A stretch of DNA of 44,522 nucleotides from Actinomycetota bacterium (lineage in GTDB: Bacteria > Actinomycetota > CADDZG01 > WHSQ01). A program made the translations under genes and the position numbers. The notes below the pieces were generated by a model, which saw only the letters and a list, made by a program, of their open reading frames with translations, was not told the DNA's origin and ran no database searches. Below, piece after piece: positions 26,348 to 35,694 of the stretch. The stretch spans positions 1 to 44,522 of the forward strand of contig WHSQ01000024.1 of the NCBI GenBank assembly GCA_009380005.1. Direction: 5' to 3'. Within the stretch, counting starts at the first letter, position 1. The number at the start of each line of letters is the position of its first letter.

Positions 26348-26926
26348 CTACTTGTGAGCTTGTTCAAGTATACGGACCAGTTGTTCCACGGCATCCTCGA
26401 CCCGATCGTTGACGACTATGTGGTCGTACTGGCCCTTGTTCTTGACCTCCTGATAGGCGGCCCTCACCCGCTTCGATATCGTCTCGGGGTCGTCGGTCCC
26501 CCGCCCCCGCAGGCGCAGAACGAGGTCCTCGAACGATGGCGGTTCGATGAAGATGAGCACCGCGTCGGGTTTCGCTCGTTTGACCGACTGCGCCCCCTGG
26601 ATGTCCAACTCCGCGACCACGTCCCGCCCCGTGGCGAGGGCCTGCTCCGCGGGAGCGCGCGGAGTGCCGTAGAAGTTCCCATAGACCTCTGCCCACTCGA
26701 GGAACTCACCTCGTTCGCGCATCGCAGCGAACTCCGATCGTGGGATGAAGATGTAGTGGACGCCGTTGCGTTCGCCCGGACGTGCGGGACGCGTCGTAGC
26801 GGAGACCGAGAGGACCACGTCGGGCCGGCGCTCGAGCAGACCTCGCACGACGGTTCCTTTGCCGGCTCCCGACGGGCCCGAGATCACGTACAGGCGTCCG
26901 GATCCCCCTGAGGGCGAGAGATGCAA
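26348..26926 (-). CDS. gmk: guanylate kinase
   Basis: Phosphorylates GMP to GDP. The 192-aa protein has the P-loop SGPSGAGKGTVV (about 17-28), SVSATTRPARPGE, the EFLEWAEVYGNFYGTP substrate region and LDIQGAQ. The start is a TTG at 26926, four bases after the mihF stop codon; the ribosome-binding site is weak. Confidence 0.97.
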   Translation of the reverse strand: MHLSPSGGSGRLYVISGPSGAGKGTVVRGLLERRPDVVLSVSATTRPARPGERNGVHYIFIPRSEFAAMRERGEFLEWAEVYGNFYGTPRAPAEQALATGRDVVAELDIQGAQSVKRAKPDAVLIFIEPPSFEDLVLRLRGRGTDDPETISKRVRAAYQEVKNKGQYDHIVVNDRVEDAVEQLVRILEQAHK

Positions 26927-26930
26927 CCGA

Positions 26931-27248
26931 CTACCGGCGGCTGAATTCCGTAAGCAGGTTCTCCTTCTGCTTCGCGCCCAAGCCCCTCATCCGGCGGGAC
27001 TCCGAGATATCCAGACGTTCCATGATCTTGCGAGCCCTGACGCGACCGACACCGGGGAGAGACTCGAGCACCGTGGAGACCTTCATCTTGCCGACGATCT
27101 CGTCACGGGTGCGGTCCAACAGCTCACGCAGCGTTGTACGGCCGCTCTTCAACTGCTCCTTCAGCTCTGCCCGCTTGCGGCGCGCGATGGCCGCTTTCTC
27201 GAGCGCTTGACGGCGCTGTTCTTCGGTCAGAGGTGGAGGCAGCGGCAT
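26931..27248 (-). CDS. mihF: integration host factor, actinobacterial type (mIHF)
   Basis: Nucleoid-associated DNA-binding protein, unrelated in fold to E. coli IHF. The 105-aa sequence has a long charged N-terminal helix region, then LKSGRTTLRELLDRTRD, VSTVLESLPGVGRVRARKIME (helix-hairpin-helix-like/H2TH DNA contact) and a C-terminal RMRGLGAKQKENLL. The ATG has GGAAGGA about eight bases upstream. A strong promoter lies at 27329-27357. Its place ahead of gmk is conserved in Actinobacteria and supports that assignment. Confidence 0.95.
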   Translation of the reverse strand: MPLPPPLTEEQRRQALEKAAIARRKRAELKEQLKSGRTTLRELLDRTRDEIVGKMKVSTVLESLPGVGRVRARKIMERLDISESRRMRGLGAKQKENLLTEFSRR

Positions 27249-27328
27249 ACGAACGTCCTTCCTACTGGTGACTCGTGGATCGGGGTCGCGCGCACGTCGA
27301 TCCGGGTGTACCGACTGGATGCGAGCGC

Positions 27329-27357
27329 ATTATAGGTAGGGCCTCCCTCCGCCGCAA
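27329..27357 (-). promoter_or_regulatory. strong promoter for mihF-gmk-rpoZ-coaBC
   Basis: On the minus strand there is a TTGCGG -35 (27352-27357), a 17-bp spacer and a perfect TATAAT -10 (27329-27334), about 80 bp ahead of the mihF start. It is the closest match to the sigma-70 consensus that I found in the window. Confidence 0.85.
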
Positions 27358-27368
27358 TCGAACCCAGG

Positions 27369-27397
27369 GGCCTTTTAGCAGGTGAGAGGCCATTTTT
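27369..27397 (+). terminator. plus-strand terminator-like hairpin in the pyrE-mihF gap
   Basis: GGCCTTTT (27369-27376) can pair with GAGAGGCC (27384-27391), including two G-U pairs, followed by ATTTTT. It is oriented to stop plus-strand transcription, although no plus-strand gene ends here, so it could limit antisense transcription. It does not work as a terminator for pyrE. Confidence 0.4.
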
Positions 27398-27435
27398 CGA
27401 ACGCGGTCGGGCCTCGATCTGCACGCGATTTGTGG

Positions 27436-27458
27436 CTCCGGTCGAAATGCGGCCGGAG
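27436..27458 (-). terminator. hairpin just after pyrE, possible terminator without U-tract
   Basis: A CTCCGG/CCGGAG inverted repeat lies five bases past the pyrE stop codon at the end of the pyrimidine operon. No U-run follows on the minus strand, so the assignment rests on position alone. Confidence 0.35.
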
Positions 27459-27463
27459 TCGCC

Positions 27464-28051
27464 CTAGGCGGACAGGCGTCTGCTGCCGGGATCGTCCAAG
27501 GGTTCGGCCCGCGCGCACAATGGGCACTCCGACGGTTCCCACGATTCCGCCTTGACGGTGACGAGGGCATGCAACGGCACCCCGGCTTGCCAGCGTCGGA
27601 CGGGATCATCGCGGTCGATGAGCGCCCCTACTCCGACGGGATCGCCTCCGGCGCGGCGGACCAGCTCCACGACCTCCAGGGCGGAGCCGCCCGTCGTGAT
27701 CACGTCCTCGACCACCAAGACCCGTGCGTGCGGAGGGATCTCGAAGCCTCTCCTGAACTCCATCCGATCGCCGGAGCGCTCCGCGAAGATGAACCGGGAA
27801 TGCGCCGCCAGAGCGGTCGCGAATCCGAGCACGACCGCTCCCACCGCGGGGCTGGCCACCAGGTCGAAGGATCCCGGGAACGACTCGGCGAGCTCCTGTC
27901 CGAAACGCTGGGCCAGGCCCGGATGCTCCAGCACCCTGAACTTCTGGATGAAGAGATCGGAATGCCGCCCGGAGGAGAGCTTGAAGTGGCCGCGCAGGAC
28001 CGCTCCCTTGTCCTCCAGCACCTGCAGGACCTCGGACTCGTTCACCTTCAT
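27464..28051 (-). CDS. pyrE: orotate phosphoribosyltransferase
   Basis: Converts orotate and PRPP to OMP. The 195-aa protein has GHFKLSSGRHSD at the N-terminus, the PRPP loop VLVVEDVITTGGSALE, and a C-terminal CPLC pair seen in some members. It is the last gene of the pyrimidine operon; GGGAG lies before the ATG, 25 bp after the pyrF stop. Confidence 0.96.
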   Translation of the reverse strand: MKVNESEVLQVLEDKGAVLRGHFKLSSGRHSDLFIQKFRVLEHPGLAQRFGQELAESFPGSFDLVASPAVGAVVLGFATALAAHSRFIFAERSGDRMEFRRGFEIPPHARVLVVEDVITTGGSALEVVELVRRAGGDPVGVGALIDRDDPVRRWQAGVPLHALVTVKAESWEPSECPLCARAEPLDDPGSRRLSA

Positions 28052-28076
28052 CGCCCGGCTCCCGTCCGCCTCCCCG

Positions 28077-28790
28077 TCACCGGAGCTCGGCCTTGATGCG
28101 AGCCGCGGCCTCTCGGGGGTCGGCGGCGCCGGTGATGGGGCGCCCCACCACGATCACGTCGGCGCCGGCCGCAGCGGCCTCGGCCGGGGTCAGCGTCCGC
28201 TTCTGGTCCCCCGCCGCGCTGCCCGGGGGCCGGATCCCTGGGACCACGAGGATGGGGTCGTCGCCGAAGCGGGCCCGAAGGGCTCCGACCTCGAGCGGCG
28301 AGCAGACGAGCCCGTGGGCCCCCGCCTTCAGGGCGAGCTCGGCCAGGCGCACGACCTGCTTCGCGGCTCCATCGGCGACGCCGATGGAGCCCAGATCGCC
28401 GTCGTCCAGGCTCGTGAGCACGGTGACCGCAAGGATCCGGGTCCCCCGTGTATCGACGGACTCGACCGCCTTCACGGCTTCGGAGATCATGGCGCCGCCA
28501 CCCGCCGCGTGGACGGTGAGGTAGGAGACGCCGAGCGACGCGGCTCTGGCGGCCGCCCCCGCGACCTGGGCAGGGATGTCGTGGAGCTTCAGGTCCAAGA
28601 AGACGGGTACCTCGGAGACGACCTCACGCACGAACCGCGGGCCCGAGCCGGCGAAGGAAGTCAGGCCGATCTTCGCCACGTCGATCTCGTCTCGGATGCG
28701 GGCCAGCAGCGCCCGACATTCCTGGAGGTCCGAGTCGAAAGCGACCGCGAGCCTGGCCACCTTGCCGCGGAGACCGTCCTCAACCTTCAA
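28077..28790 (-). CDS. pyrF: orotidine-5'-phosphate decarboxylase
   Basis: Final step to UMP. The 237-aa type 1 enzyme has AVAFDSD, the catalytic FLDLKLHDIP and VVPGIRPPGSAAGDQKR. The start is TTG at 28790, inside the last codons of pyrD (11-bp overlap), with GGAG nine bases upstream. Confidence 0.96.
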   Translation of the reverse strand: MKVEDGLRGKVARLAVAFDSDLQECRALLARIRDEIDVAKIGLTSFAGSGPRFVREVVSEVPVFLDLKLHDIPAQVAGAAARAASLGVSYLTVHAAGGGAMISEAVKAVESVDTRGTRILAVTVLTSLDDGDLGSIGVADGAAKQVVRLAELALKAGAHGLVCSPLEVGALRARFGDDPILVVPGIRPPGSAAGDQKRTLTPAEAAAAGADVIVVGRPITGAADPREAAARIKAELR

Positions 28791-29748
28791 GCTTGACCGC
28801 TCCGACGAGATCGGCGACCGAGTCGACCCCGTGTCGCCTCATGTAGTCGGCGATGCCCTTGGCCACCTGGATCGGGCTCCGGGGATTGACGAAGTTCATC
28901 GTTCCCACCGCGACGGCGGACGCTCCCGCGAGCATCAGCTCCAGAGCGTCCGCGGCAGAACCGACGCCGCCCTGACCGATGATCGGGACGTGGGGGAAGG
29001 CCTGATGGATCTCGTGGATCGCCCGAACCGCGACCGGTCGGATCGCGGGACCCGATAAGCCCCCGACCGTACCGGCGAGCTTCGGACGTCGCGTCTCGAC
29101 GTCGATCGACATGCCGAACACGGTGTTGATCAAGGACAGTCCATCCGCTCCCGCTTCGAGGGCCGCTTCGGCGATCTCCGTCAGCGATGTCACGTTCGGC
29201 GAGAGCTTGGCGAAGACGGGCCGGCGCGGCATGGATGCCTTTACGCCTTCGACCACCTCCGCGGTCGCCTCGGGCGAATGGGCGAACATGTTGTCGCGGT
29301 CTTCGAGGTTCGGGCAAGAGATGTTCACTTCGAGCGCGCTTATCTGTTGCGCGGCCGTCCGAAGCTTGTCGGTGACGCGAACGAACTCGTCCACGGTATT
29401 CCCGGCGACCGATGCGATGACGGTGACCCCGCGCTTCCGCAGCCACGGATAATCCTCCTGGACGAAGTGGTCGACGCCCTTGTTCTGGATACCGATGGCG
29501 TTCAGCATCCCGGACGGCGTTTCGCACATACGAGGTGGCGGTTTGCCGCGCCAGCTGCTCAGCGTCATGGACTTCACGATCAGGCCACCGAGTGAAGCGA
29601 GGTCGACGAACTCGGCTCCCTCCTGGCCCGCACCATACGTACCCGACGCCACGAGGATCGGGTTCTTGAGCTCGAGGGTCCCGAGCTTCACCGAGAGGTC
29701 GGTGCTGTTCTCCTCAGGAGGCGGTTTGGTCGCGCGCCGGATCGTCAC
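28780..29748 (-). CDS. pyrD: dihydroorotate dehydrogenase, class 1B catalytic subunit
   Basis: Oxidises dihydroorotate to orotate using FMN and passes electrons through PyrK to NAD. The 322-aa protein has the class 1 active-site Cys in EVNISCPNLEDRD, NAIGIQNKG, and GQGGVGSAADALE for FMN phosphate. A Cys rather than Ser base, together with an adjacent pyrK, marks class 1B. The GTG start at 29748 lies one base after the pyrK stop. Confidence 0.97.
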   Translation of the reverse strand: MTIRRATKPPPEENSTDLSVKLGTLELKNPILVASGTYGAGQEGAEFVDLASLGGLIVKSMTLSSWRGKPPPRMCETPSGMLNAIGIQNKGVDHFVQEDYPWLRKRGVTVIASVAGNTVDEFVRVTDKLRTAAQQISALEVNISCPNLEDRDNMFAHSPEATAEVVEGVKASMPRRPVFAKLSPNVTSLTEIAEAALEAGADGLSLINTVFGMSIDVETRRPKLAGTVGGLSGPAIRPVAVRAIHEIHQAFPHVPIIGQGGVGSAADALELMLAGASAVAVGTMNFVNPRSPIQVAKGIADYMRRHGVDSVADLVGAVKLEG

Positions 29749-29749
29749 G

Positions 29750-30697
29750 TCAGTTCCCGGGTGGCGCGTGCTCGTCGGCCGGCTCCGGCGGAAAGTCGTG
29801 CCGCGTGGGCATACCGGCAGGAGACAGCTCCGATTGATCCACCGACACGGCTTCGGTCGAGCTCGGGGTCGTCCCGTCCCAGATCACTTGGGAGCCGTCG
29901 AACACGGGCCCTTCCGTACAGGAGCGCGCGTACACATACTCCGCCTCGGCCTCCTTCCCGCCGTGTCGCTTCTGACGCAGGGGCATCACGCACGTCATGC
30001 AGACGCCGTATCCGCAAGCCATAAGTTCTTCGACCGCGGTCTGCACGGGTAGATCGCGGTCCATAGCAACCCGTGAAACCGCGGCCAACATCGGGTGGGG
30101 GCCGCAGGTGTAGACGATCTCCGTCTTGCACCTTTCCATCGTTTCCTCGAGCAGATCGGTAACTCGGCCCGTCTCACCCGCGCTCCCGTCTTCGGTGCAG
30201 ATCCGGCAGACGGAGGCCAGTCGCCGGGCGTCGATCTGGTTCAACAGAAGTCCGGCGGTCCGAGCGCCGAGGATCACATCGACGCGATGACCTTCGTTGC
30301 GGAGCTCGTCGGCCAGGAAGAACAGAGGCGCCGAACCTATCCCACCTCCGACGAGCAAGCAGTGAGCGCGCTTCGAAGGCATCGCGAACCCGCGTCCCAA
30401 GGGCCCGACCAGATCGACCGACGCGTGCGCCCGAAGCGACGAGAGATGCTTGGTCCCGGGCCCCCGTATGTCGAAGACGATCTCTATCGTCGACGCCCAC
30501 CCACCTCTCTTGTGAACCCGGTATACCGAGAACGGGCGCCTGAGGATGTGGGCCGTCCCTTCGCCGCACTGGATGTTCACGAACTGTCCGGGCCTGACGC
30601 TCTCGCCGATCTCCGGCGCCACGATCGTGAGGGCGTGATAATGCTCGCCGTACTTCTTGTGCGAAAGCACCTCGCCCGTACCCATCAATAGCGTCAT
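29750..30697 (-). CDS. pyrK: dihydroorotate dehydrogenase electron-transfer subunit
   Basis: FAD and [2Fe-2S] partner of PyrD. The ferredoxin-reductase fold shows RRPFSVYRV (FAD), [17 protein letters not shown] (nucleotide) and TCGPHPML, then the cluster cysteines in CGYGVCMTC and SCTEGPVF. The product is 315 aa, about 50 residues longer than usual, because of a polar Pro/Ser/Glu-rich tail of no clear function. The ATG overlaps the carB stop in ATGA. Confidence 0.96.
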   Translation of the reverse strand: MTLLMGTGEVLSHKKYGEHYHALTIVAPEIGESVRPGQFVNIQCGEGTAHILRRPFSVYRVHKRGGWASTIEIVFDIRGPGTKHLSSLRAHASVDLVGPLGRGFAMPSKRAHCLLVGGGIGSAPLFFLADELRNEGHRVDVILGARTAGLLLNQIDARRLASVCRICTEDGSAGETGRVTDLLEETMERCKTEIVYTCGPHPMLAAVSRVAMDRDLPVQTAVEELMACGYGVCMTCVMPLRQKRHGGKEAEAEYVYARSCTEGPVFDGSQVIWDGTTPSSTEAVSVDQSELSPAGMPTRHDFPPEPADEHAPPGN

Positions 30698-33600
30698 ATG
30701 TCGGTGTCGTCCCCTAACTCGTTCAGATAGTCCTGTAACGAGCGCACGCTAACGCCTTCGTCGCGCAACGTCTCTATCGCCTGGACCGCCGCGGCCATAC
30801 CGGCCATCGTGGTGATGGAGGGCACGCCCGCCTCCACCGCTGCGGTGCGGATGAAATAGCCGTCCGTCCGGGCTCCCCTGCCGAAGGGGGTATTGAAGAT
30901 GAGATCGATCTCTCCCCTGGCGATGCGCTCTGCGACGTTGGGCTCGCCGCTCCCGTCGGTCGCCGAGACCTTCCCTACGACGTCGGTGTGCACGCCGACC
31001 CGCCTCAAGAGCTTGGCCGTGCCCCGTGTCGCCAGGAGGTTGAAGCCCAGGTCCTGCAGGCGCTTGGCCGGGAAGATGGCCGCCCGTTTGTCGCGGTTGG
31101 CGACCGAGATGAACACCGTGCCCTTGGTGGGCAGTCGCACCCCTGCGGCGGATTCCGCCTTCGCGAAGGCCCCTCCGAAGGTACGGTCGATGCCCATCAC
31201 CTCTCCCGTGGCTCGCATCTCGGGGCCCAGCACGGTGTCCACACCGGGGAAGCGGTCGAACGGAAGGACGGCCTCCTTGACGGCGACGTGTTCGATGCCT
31301 TCATGACCGACACATCGGGAGGGCACCATCCCCTCCGCGCGCAGTTCGGCGATCGTCGCTCCGGCCATCAGCCGTGCTGCAGCTTTCGCCAGCGGAACGC
31401 CGGTCGCTTTCGAGACGAAGGGCACCGTACGCGACGCGCGGGGGTTCGCCTCGAGGACGTAGACCTGCTCGTCCTTCATCGCGAACTGGATATTGATCAA
31501 GCCGCGGACGTCGAGAGCCCGAGCGATCGCGGCCGTGTGAGCCACGATCTCGTCGATCTGGTCGTCGTTCAACGTGAAAGGTGGCAACACGCACGCCGAG
31601 TCCCCCGAATGGATGCCGGCTTCTTCGATGTGCTCGAGGACCCCGCCGATGTAGATGTCCTCTCCGTCGAACAGCGCGTCGCAGTCCACCTCGATCGCGC
31701 CCTCCAGGAAGCGATCGACCAGAACCGGATGACTCGGGGAAACCTGCACGGCGGTCGCGATGTAGCGCTCGAGAGACGATTCCTCGTAGACGATCTCCAT
31801 GGCGCGCCCGCCCAGCACGTACGAGGGTCGCACGAGGACCGGATAGCCGATCGACTCGGCCACGGCGCGAGCCTCCGCGACCGATCGAGCCAGACCGTTG
31901 GGAGGATGGGGCAAGCGGAGGTCGGCGAGCACCGCGCCGAAGCGTTCCCTGTCCTCGGCCCGATCGATCGAATCGGGGGACGTACCGAGGATCGGGACCC
32001 CGGCCCGGTCGAGCGCCGAGGCCAACTTCAACGGCGTCTGACCGCCCAGTTGCACGATCACTCCGACCGGGTGCTCGCGTTCGACGACGTTCATGACGTC
32101 TTCGAACGTAAGAGGTTCGAAGTAGAGACGGTCGGAGGTGTCGTAATCCGTCGACACCGTTTCCGGATTGCAGTTGAGCATGATCGTCTCGTATCCCGCT
32201 TCCCGCAAGGCGAACGCCGCGTGTACGCAGCAGTAATCGAACTCGATGCCCTGGCCGATCCGATTCGGACCGGATCCGAGTATCAGGATCTTGGCCCGGT
32301 CGCCGTCGCGAACCTCGTCCTCGTCCTCGTAGGTCGAGTAGTGGTAGGGCGTCGACGCTTCGAACTCCGCAGCGCAGGTATCGACCGTCTTGTAGGTCGG
32401 TACGATCCCGAGGGCGAGTCTCCGTTCTCGTACCTCGGCTTCCGAGGCTCCGACCATCTGGCCCAGGCGCGCGTCCGAGAACCCCAGCCTCTTCGCCTTA
32501 CGGAGCGTGGTGGGGCCCACAGCGTCCAGGCTCCCGATGCCGGCCAAACTCGCGTCGGCGGCCGCTAGCCGGCCGATCTGCTCGAGGAACCACGGGTCGA
32601 TGGACGTCGCCTCGGCCACCTCGGACACCGGCATCCCTTGCGCGAGAGCCTGCTCGACCAGGTGCAAACGCTCTTCTGTCGGCGCGCCGATAGCGCCTCG
32701 CAGATCCTCCAGCGACAGGTCCTTCCGGCGCGAGCCGACCCCAAGATGGTCGCGTTCCAGCGATCGGAAGCCTTTCTGCAACGCTTCGCAGAAGGTCCTT
32801 CCGATGGCCATGACCTCGCCCACCGACTTCATCTTCGTCCCTAGCGTCGTCTCGGCCCCCGGGAACTTCTCGAAAGTCCAGCGCGGGATCTTCACGACGA
32901 CGTAGTCGATGGATGGCTCGAAGGAGGCCGGCGTCTTCTTCGTGATGTCGTTGAGGATCTCGTCGAGGGAATAGCCGACCGCCAGCTTCGCGGCGATCTT
33001 GGCGATGGGAAAGCCGGTCGCTTTCGACGCGAGCGCGCTGGAGCGGGAAACGCGGGGGTTCATCTCGATGAGGACGCGCCTCCCGGTTCCGGGATGGACG
33101 GCGAACTGCACGTTGGACCCACCCGTCTCGACGCCGATCGCCCGCATGACGCGGGCGCCGTCGTCACGCATCCCCTGGTATTCCACGTCGGTGAGCGTCA
33201 TGGCGGGAGCCACGGTGACGGAGTCGCCGGTGTGGACCCCCATGGGATCGACGTTCTCGATCGAGCACACGACGACCACGTTGTCGTTGCGATCCCGCAT
33301 CAGTTCCAATTCGAACTCTTTCCAGCCGAAGATGGATTCCTCGATCAGTACCTCACCGATCGTCGACAACCGGATGCCCTCGGCGACGACGCGACGGAGA
33401 CTCCCTTCGTCGCGCACGATGCCCGAACCGCCGCCGCCGAGCACGTAGGAGGGCCGGACGACGACCGGATAGCCGATCTCCTCTGCGGCGTTCACGGCTT
33501 CCTCGATCGAATAGGCGAAGGCCGATCTCGGCAGATCGAGGCCCGCCTCGTGCATCGTCTCCTTGAAGGCGCGCCGATCCTCCGCGCGACGGATCGATTC

Positions 33601-33960
33601 GGGACTGGCCCCGATCATCTCCACGTCGAAGGCATCCAGCACGCCCGATGCCGCGAGGTCCATCGCAACGTTCAGTCCGGTCTGGCCCCCCAGCGTCGGA
33701 AGGATCGCGTCCGGACGTTCGCGTTCGATGATCTTGCCGACGTACTCCGCGGTGATGGGTTCGACGTAGGTGGCTTCGGCGAACTCCGGATCCGTCATGA
33801 TCGTCGCGGGGTTGGAGTTCACGAGGACCACCTCGTAGCCCTCGGCGCGCAGGACCTTGCATGCCTGGACACCGGAGTAGTCGAACTCGCACGCCTGTCC
33901 GATGACGATGGGGCCCGAGCCGATCACCAGGATCCTGTGGAGGTCATCGCGACGTGGCAT
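30694..33960 (-). CDS. carB: carbamoyl-phosphate synthase large subunit
   Basis: Makes carbamoyl phosphate for pyrimidines and for ArgF. The 1088-aa protein has two homologous ATP-grasp halves: [22 protein letters not shown] near the N-terminus and [20 protein letters not shown] at mid-length. The oligomerisation domain lies between them, and a C-terminal MGS-like allosteric domain covers about the last 140 residues. The ATG at 33960 shares one base with the VOC gene stop (TGATG), with GGGAGGG upstream; upstream in-frame codons would run into that gene. Confidence 0.98.
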   Translation of the reverse strand: MPRRDDLHRILVIGSGPIVIGQACEFDYSGVQACKVLRAEGYEVVLVNSNPATIMTDPEFAEATYVEPITAEYVGKIIERERPDAILPTLGGQTGLNVAMDLAASGVLDAFDVEMIGASPESIRRAEDRRAFKETMHEAGLDLPRSAFAYSIEEAVNAAEEIGYPVVVRPSYVLGGGGSGIVRDEGSLRRVVAEGIRLSTIGEVLIEESIFGWKEFELELMRDRNDNVVVVCSIENVDPMGVHTGDSVTVAPAMTLTDVEYQGMRDDGARVMRAIGVETGGSNVQFAVHPGTGRRVLIEMNPRVSRSSALASKATGFPIAKIAAKLAVGYSLDEILNDITKKTPASFEPSIDYVVVKIPRWTFEKFPGAETTLGTKMKSVGEVMAIGRTFCEALQKGFRSLERDHLGVGSRRKDLSLEDLRGAIGAPTEERLHLVEQALAQGMPVSEVAEATSIDPWFLEQIGRLAAADASLAGIGSLDAVGPTTLRKAKRLGFSDARLGQMVGASEAEVRERRLALGIVPTYKTVDTCAAEFEASTPYHYSTYEDEDEVRDGDRAKILILGSGPNRIGQGIEFDYCCVHAAFALREAGYETIMLNCNPETVSTDYDTSDRLYFEPLTFEDVMNVVEREHPVGVIVQLGGQTPLKLASALDRAGVPILGTSPDSIDRAEDRERFGAVLADLRLPHPPNGLARSVAEARAVAESIGYPVLVRPSYVLGGRAMEIVYEESSLERYIATAVQVSPSHPVLVDRFLEGAIEVDCDALFDGEDIYIGGVLEHIEEAGIHSGDSACVLPPFTLNDDQIDEIVAHTAAIARALDVRGLINIQFAMKDEQVYVLEANPRASRTVPFVSKATGVPLAKAAARLMAGATIAELRAEGMVPSRCVGHEGIEHVAVKEAVLPFDRFPGVDTVLGPEMRATGEVMGIDRTFGGAFAKAESAAGVRLPTKGTVFISVANRDKRAAIFPAKRLQDLGFNLLATRGTAKLLRRVGVHTDVVGKVSATDGSGEPNVAERIARGEIDLIFNTPFGRGARTDGYFIRTAAVEAGVPSITTMAGMAAAVQAIETLRDEGVSVRSLQDYLNELGDDTDI

Positions 33961-34355
33961 CAGGCCGGCCCTCCCGCGGCGTCGGAGTCCGCTCCGTATG
34001 CGATGAGCTCCACGAGGTTGCCCGCCGGATCGCGCGTGAAGCACCGGTCACGGCCGGGGACCGGGCGTGCCTGCTCGATATGGCAACCGGCGTCGCGCAG
34101 GCGCTCGACTGCGGCGCCGAGATCGGAGACGACCAGCCCGAAATGCGATGCCTTGTGAGGGTTGTGATCGTCGATCGAGATGTGGATCTCGACCGAACCG
34201 GCGCGGAACCGACCACCCTCCGCTCGGGCGGCCTCCGCCTCGTCCACCGGGTCCAGGCCCAGACATGCGGAGTAGAAGTCCAGGACCTCGGCCTCGAGCT
34301 CTTCGGGGGTCGTCACGGTGACGTGGTCGACCCCGGTCACGCCGAATTCCACCAC
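33960..34355 (-). CDS. VOC (glyoxalase/bleomycin-resistance fold) protein
   Basis: 131-aa single-domain vicinal-oxygen-chelate protein. Two beta-alpha-beta-beta-beta units carry candidate metal ligands: His in GVDHVTV, Glu in SVEIHIS, His in KASHFGLVV and Glu in NLVELIAY. The substrate cannot be inferred; it could be a lyase, epimerase or resistance-type protein. The GTG start overlaps the small basic gene's TAG by one base (TAGTG), and the stop overlaps carB, so it is co-translated within the pyrimidine operon, which is unusual. Confidence 0.88.
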   Translation of the reverse strand: MVEFGVTGVDHVTVTTPEELEAEVLDFYSACLGLDPVDEAEAARAEGGRFRAGSVEIHISIDDHNPHKASHFGLVVSDLGAAVERLRDAGCHIEQARPVPGRDRCFTRDPAGNLVELIAYGADSDAAGGPA

Positions 34356-34462
34356 TAGCGTTTCGTCGCCCCGCGAGCCTCGGCACGACGCACGTCTCGC
34401 TCCCGCTTCTTGCGCTGGCGGTCCTTCTTCCAGCGGATCTTGCGGCGGTCTCCTCGTCCCAT
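34355..34462 (-). CDS. 35-residue strongly basic protein, function unknown
   Basis: A 35-aa protein, MGRGDRRKIRW followed by repeated Lys/Arg and ending ARGATKR, with more than half its residues charged. The ATG has a perfect-looking AAGGAGGG six bases upstream, so it is very likely translated. The start MG(R/K)GDRR recalls the small ribosomal protein bTHX, but the rest does not match it well. A ribosome- or RNA-binding role is a guess from composition. It lies 14 bp after carA and overlaps the VOC gene. Confidence 0.75.
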   Translation of the reverse strand: MGRGDRRKIRWKKDRQRKKRERDVRRAEARGATKR

Positions 34463-34476
34463 GTCGCCCTCCTTCG

Positions 34477-35694
34477 TCAGCGCGCCGCGGTGGCGCCCGG
34501 TTGCAGTTCGGTTGGCTCGAAGTCGTCGATGAGTCTGCGGAGATCCTGGAAGAGGTAGCGGGAGTCGTGCGGGCCCGGCCCGGCCTCCGGGTGGTACTGG
34601 ACGCTGAACGCCACCCCCGGCACGATGAGCCCCTCGACGGTCCCGTCGTTCAGGTTGATGTGGCTGAGCCGGGCCCGCGTTCCATCGAGCGAGTGCGGTT
34701 CCACCGCGAACCCGTGGTTCTGGCACGTGATCTCGACGTGATCGTGATCGAGGCGCTTCACCGGATGATTCCCGCCGCGGTGGCCGAAAGGCAGCTTGAA
34801 GGTCCGGGCCCCCAGGGCGAGGGCAAGGATCTGGTGTCCGAGACAGATGCCGAAGATGGGCACGCGCCCGAGCAGCGCCGCCACCGCATCTATCGCGTAG
34901 GTCACGGCGTCCGGATCGCCGGGTCCGTTGGACAGGAAGACGGCGTCGTAGCCACCCGAGAGCACCTCTTCCGCCGAGGTCGAAGCGGGCACGACCGTCA
35001 CGTCGAACCCGCCGACGACGAGGAGGTCCAGGATGTTGTGCTTGATCCCGAAGTCGAACGCGGCGATCTTCCGACGCGGCCCGTCGTAGCGATCCATCAG
35101 ACCTGCGCTCGAGGGGGCGTCCTCGGAGCCCGCGACGTAACCGTGCTCGATGCGGCGGGCCACCTGGTCCGGCCCCCACCGGTAAGGCGCTCCGGTCGTC
35201 ACTTCGGAAGCCAGATCGGCGCCGACCATGTCCCGCGCACTGCGAGCGACGTCAACCAACCGGCCGGTGTCGACGATCTCGGTCGAGACCGCCCCCCGCA
35301 TGGCACCTCGATCCCGGATGTGCCTCGTCAGTCGACGGGTGTCGACCTCGGCGATACCCGGGATCCCATGACCTCGCAGGTAGTCCTCGAGCGTGCCTTC
35401 CGCCCTCCACGACGATGGTGCGTCGGCGAGCTCCCGCACGATGAAGCCCGACACCCAGGGCCTTCGCGATTGGTCGTCCCAGACGTTGACGCCGGTGTTC
35501 CCGATCTGAGGCGCCGTCATCGCGACGATCTGGCCGTGATAGCTGGGATCGGTGAGGACCTCCTGGTATCCGGTCAACGCGGTGTTGAAGCAGACCTCGC
35601 CCGTGACGGTAGCGGTGGCCCCGAAACCGTCGCCGGAAAACGTCGTTCCATCCTCGAGCGCCAGGAGGGCGGGCGGTCGCTCGGACCGGCTCAT
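34477..35694 (-). CDS. carA: carbamoyl-phosphate synthase small subunit
   Basis: Glutamine amidotransferase subunit that feeds ammonia to CarB. The 405-aa protein has the N-terminal CPSase domain (GEVCFNTALTGYQEVLTDPSY) and a class I GATase domain with Cys in FGICLGHQ, NHGFAVE, and His/Glu in YHPEAGPGPHDS. The ATG overlaps the pyrC stop in ATGA. It is separated from carB by two small genes. Confidence 0.97.
   Translation of the reverse strand: MSRSERPPALLALEDGTTFSGDGFGATATVTGEVCFNTALTGYQEVLTDPSYHGQIVAMTAPQIGNTGVNVWDDQSRRPWVSGFIVRELADAPSSWRAEGTLEDYLRGHGIPGIAEVDTRRLTRHIRDRGAMRGAVSTEIVDTGRLVDVARSARDMVGADLASEVTTGAPYRWGPDQVARRIEHGYVAGSEDAPSSAGLMDRYDGPRRKIAAFDFGIKHNILDLLVVGGFDVTVVPASTSAEEVLSGGYDAVFLSNGPGDPDAVTYAIDAVAALLGRVPIFGICLGHQILALALGARTFKLPFGHRGGNHPVKRLDHDHVEITCQNHGFAVEPHSLDGTRARLSHINLNDGTVEGLIVPGVAFSVQYHPEAGPGPHDSRYLFQDLRRLIDDFEPTELQPGATAAR

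Noticed and set aside
30988-32568. 526-codon plus-strand frame opposite carB
   Set aside because: carB is intact on the minus strand; the plus frame has no domain signature.
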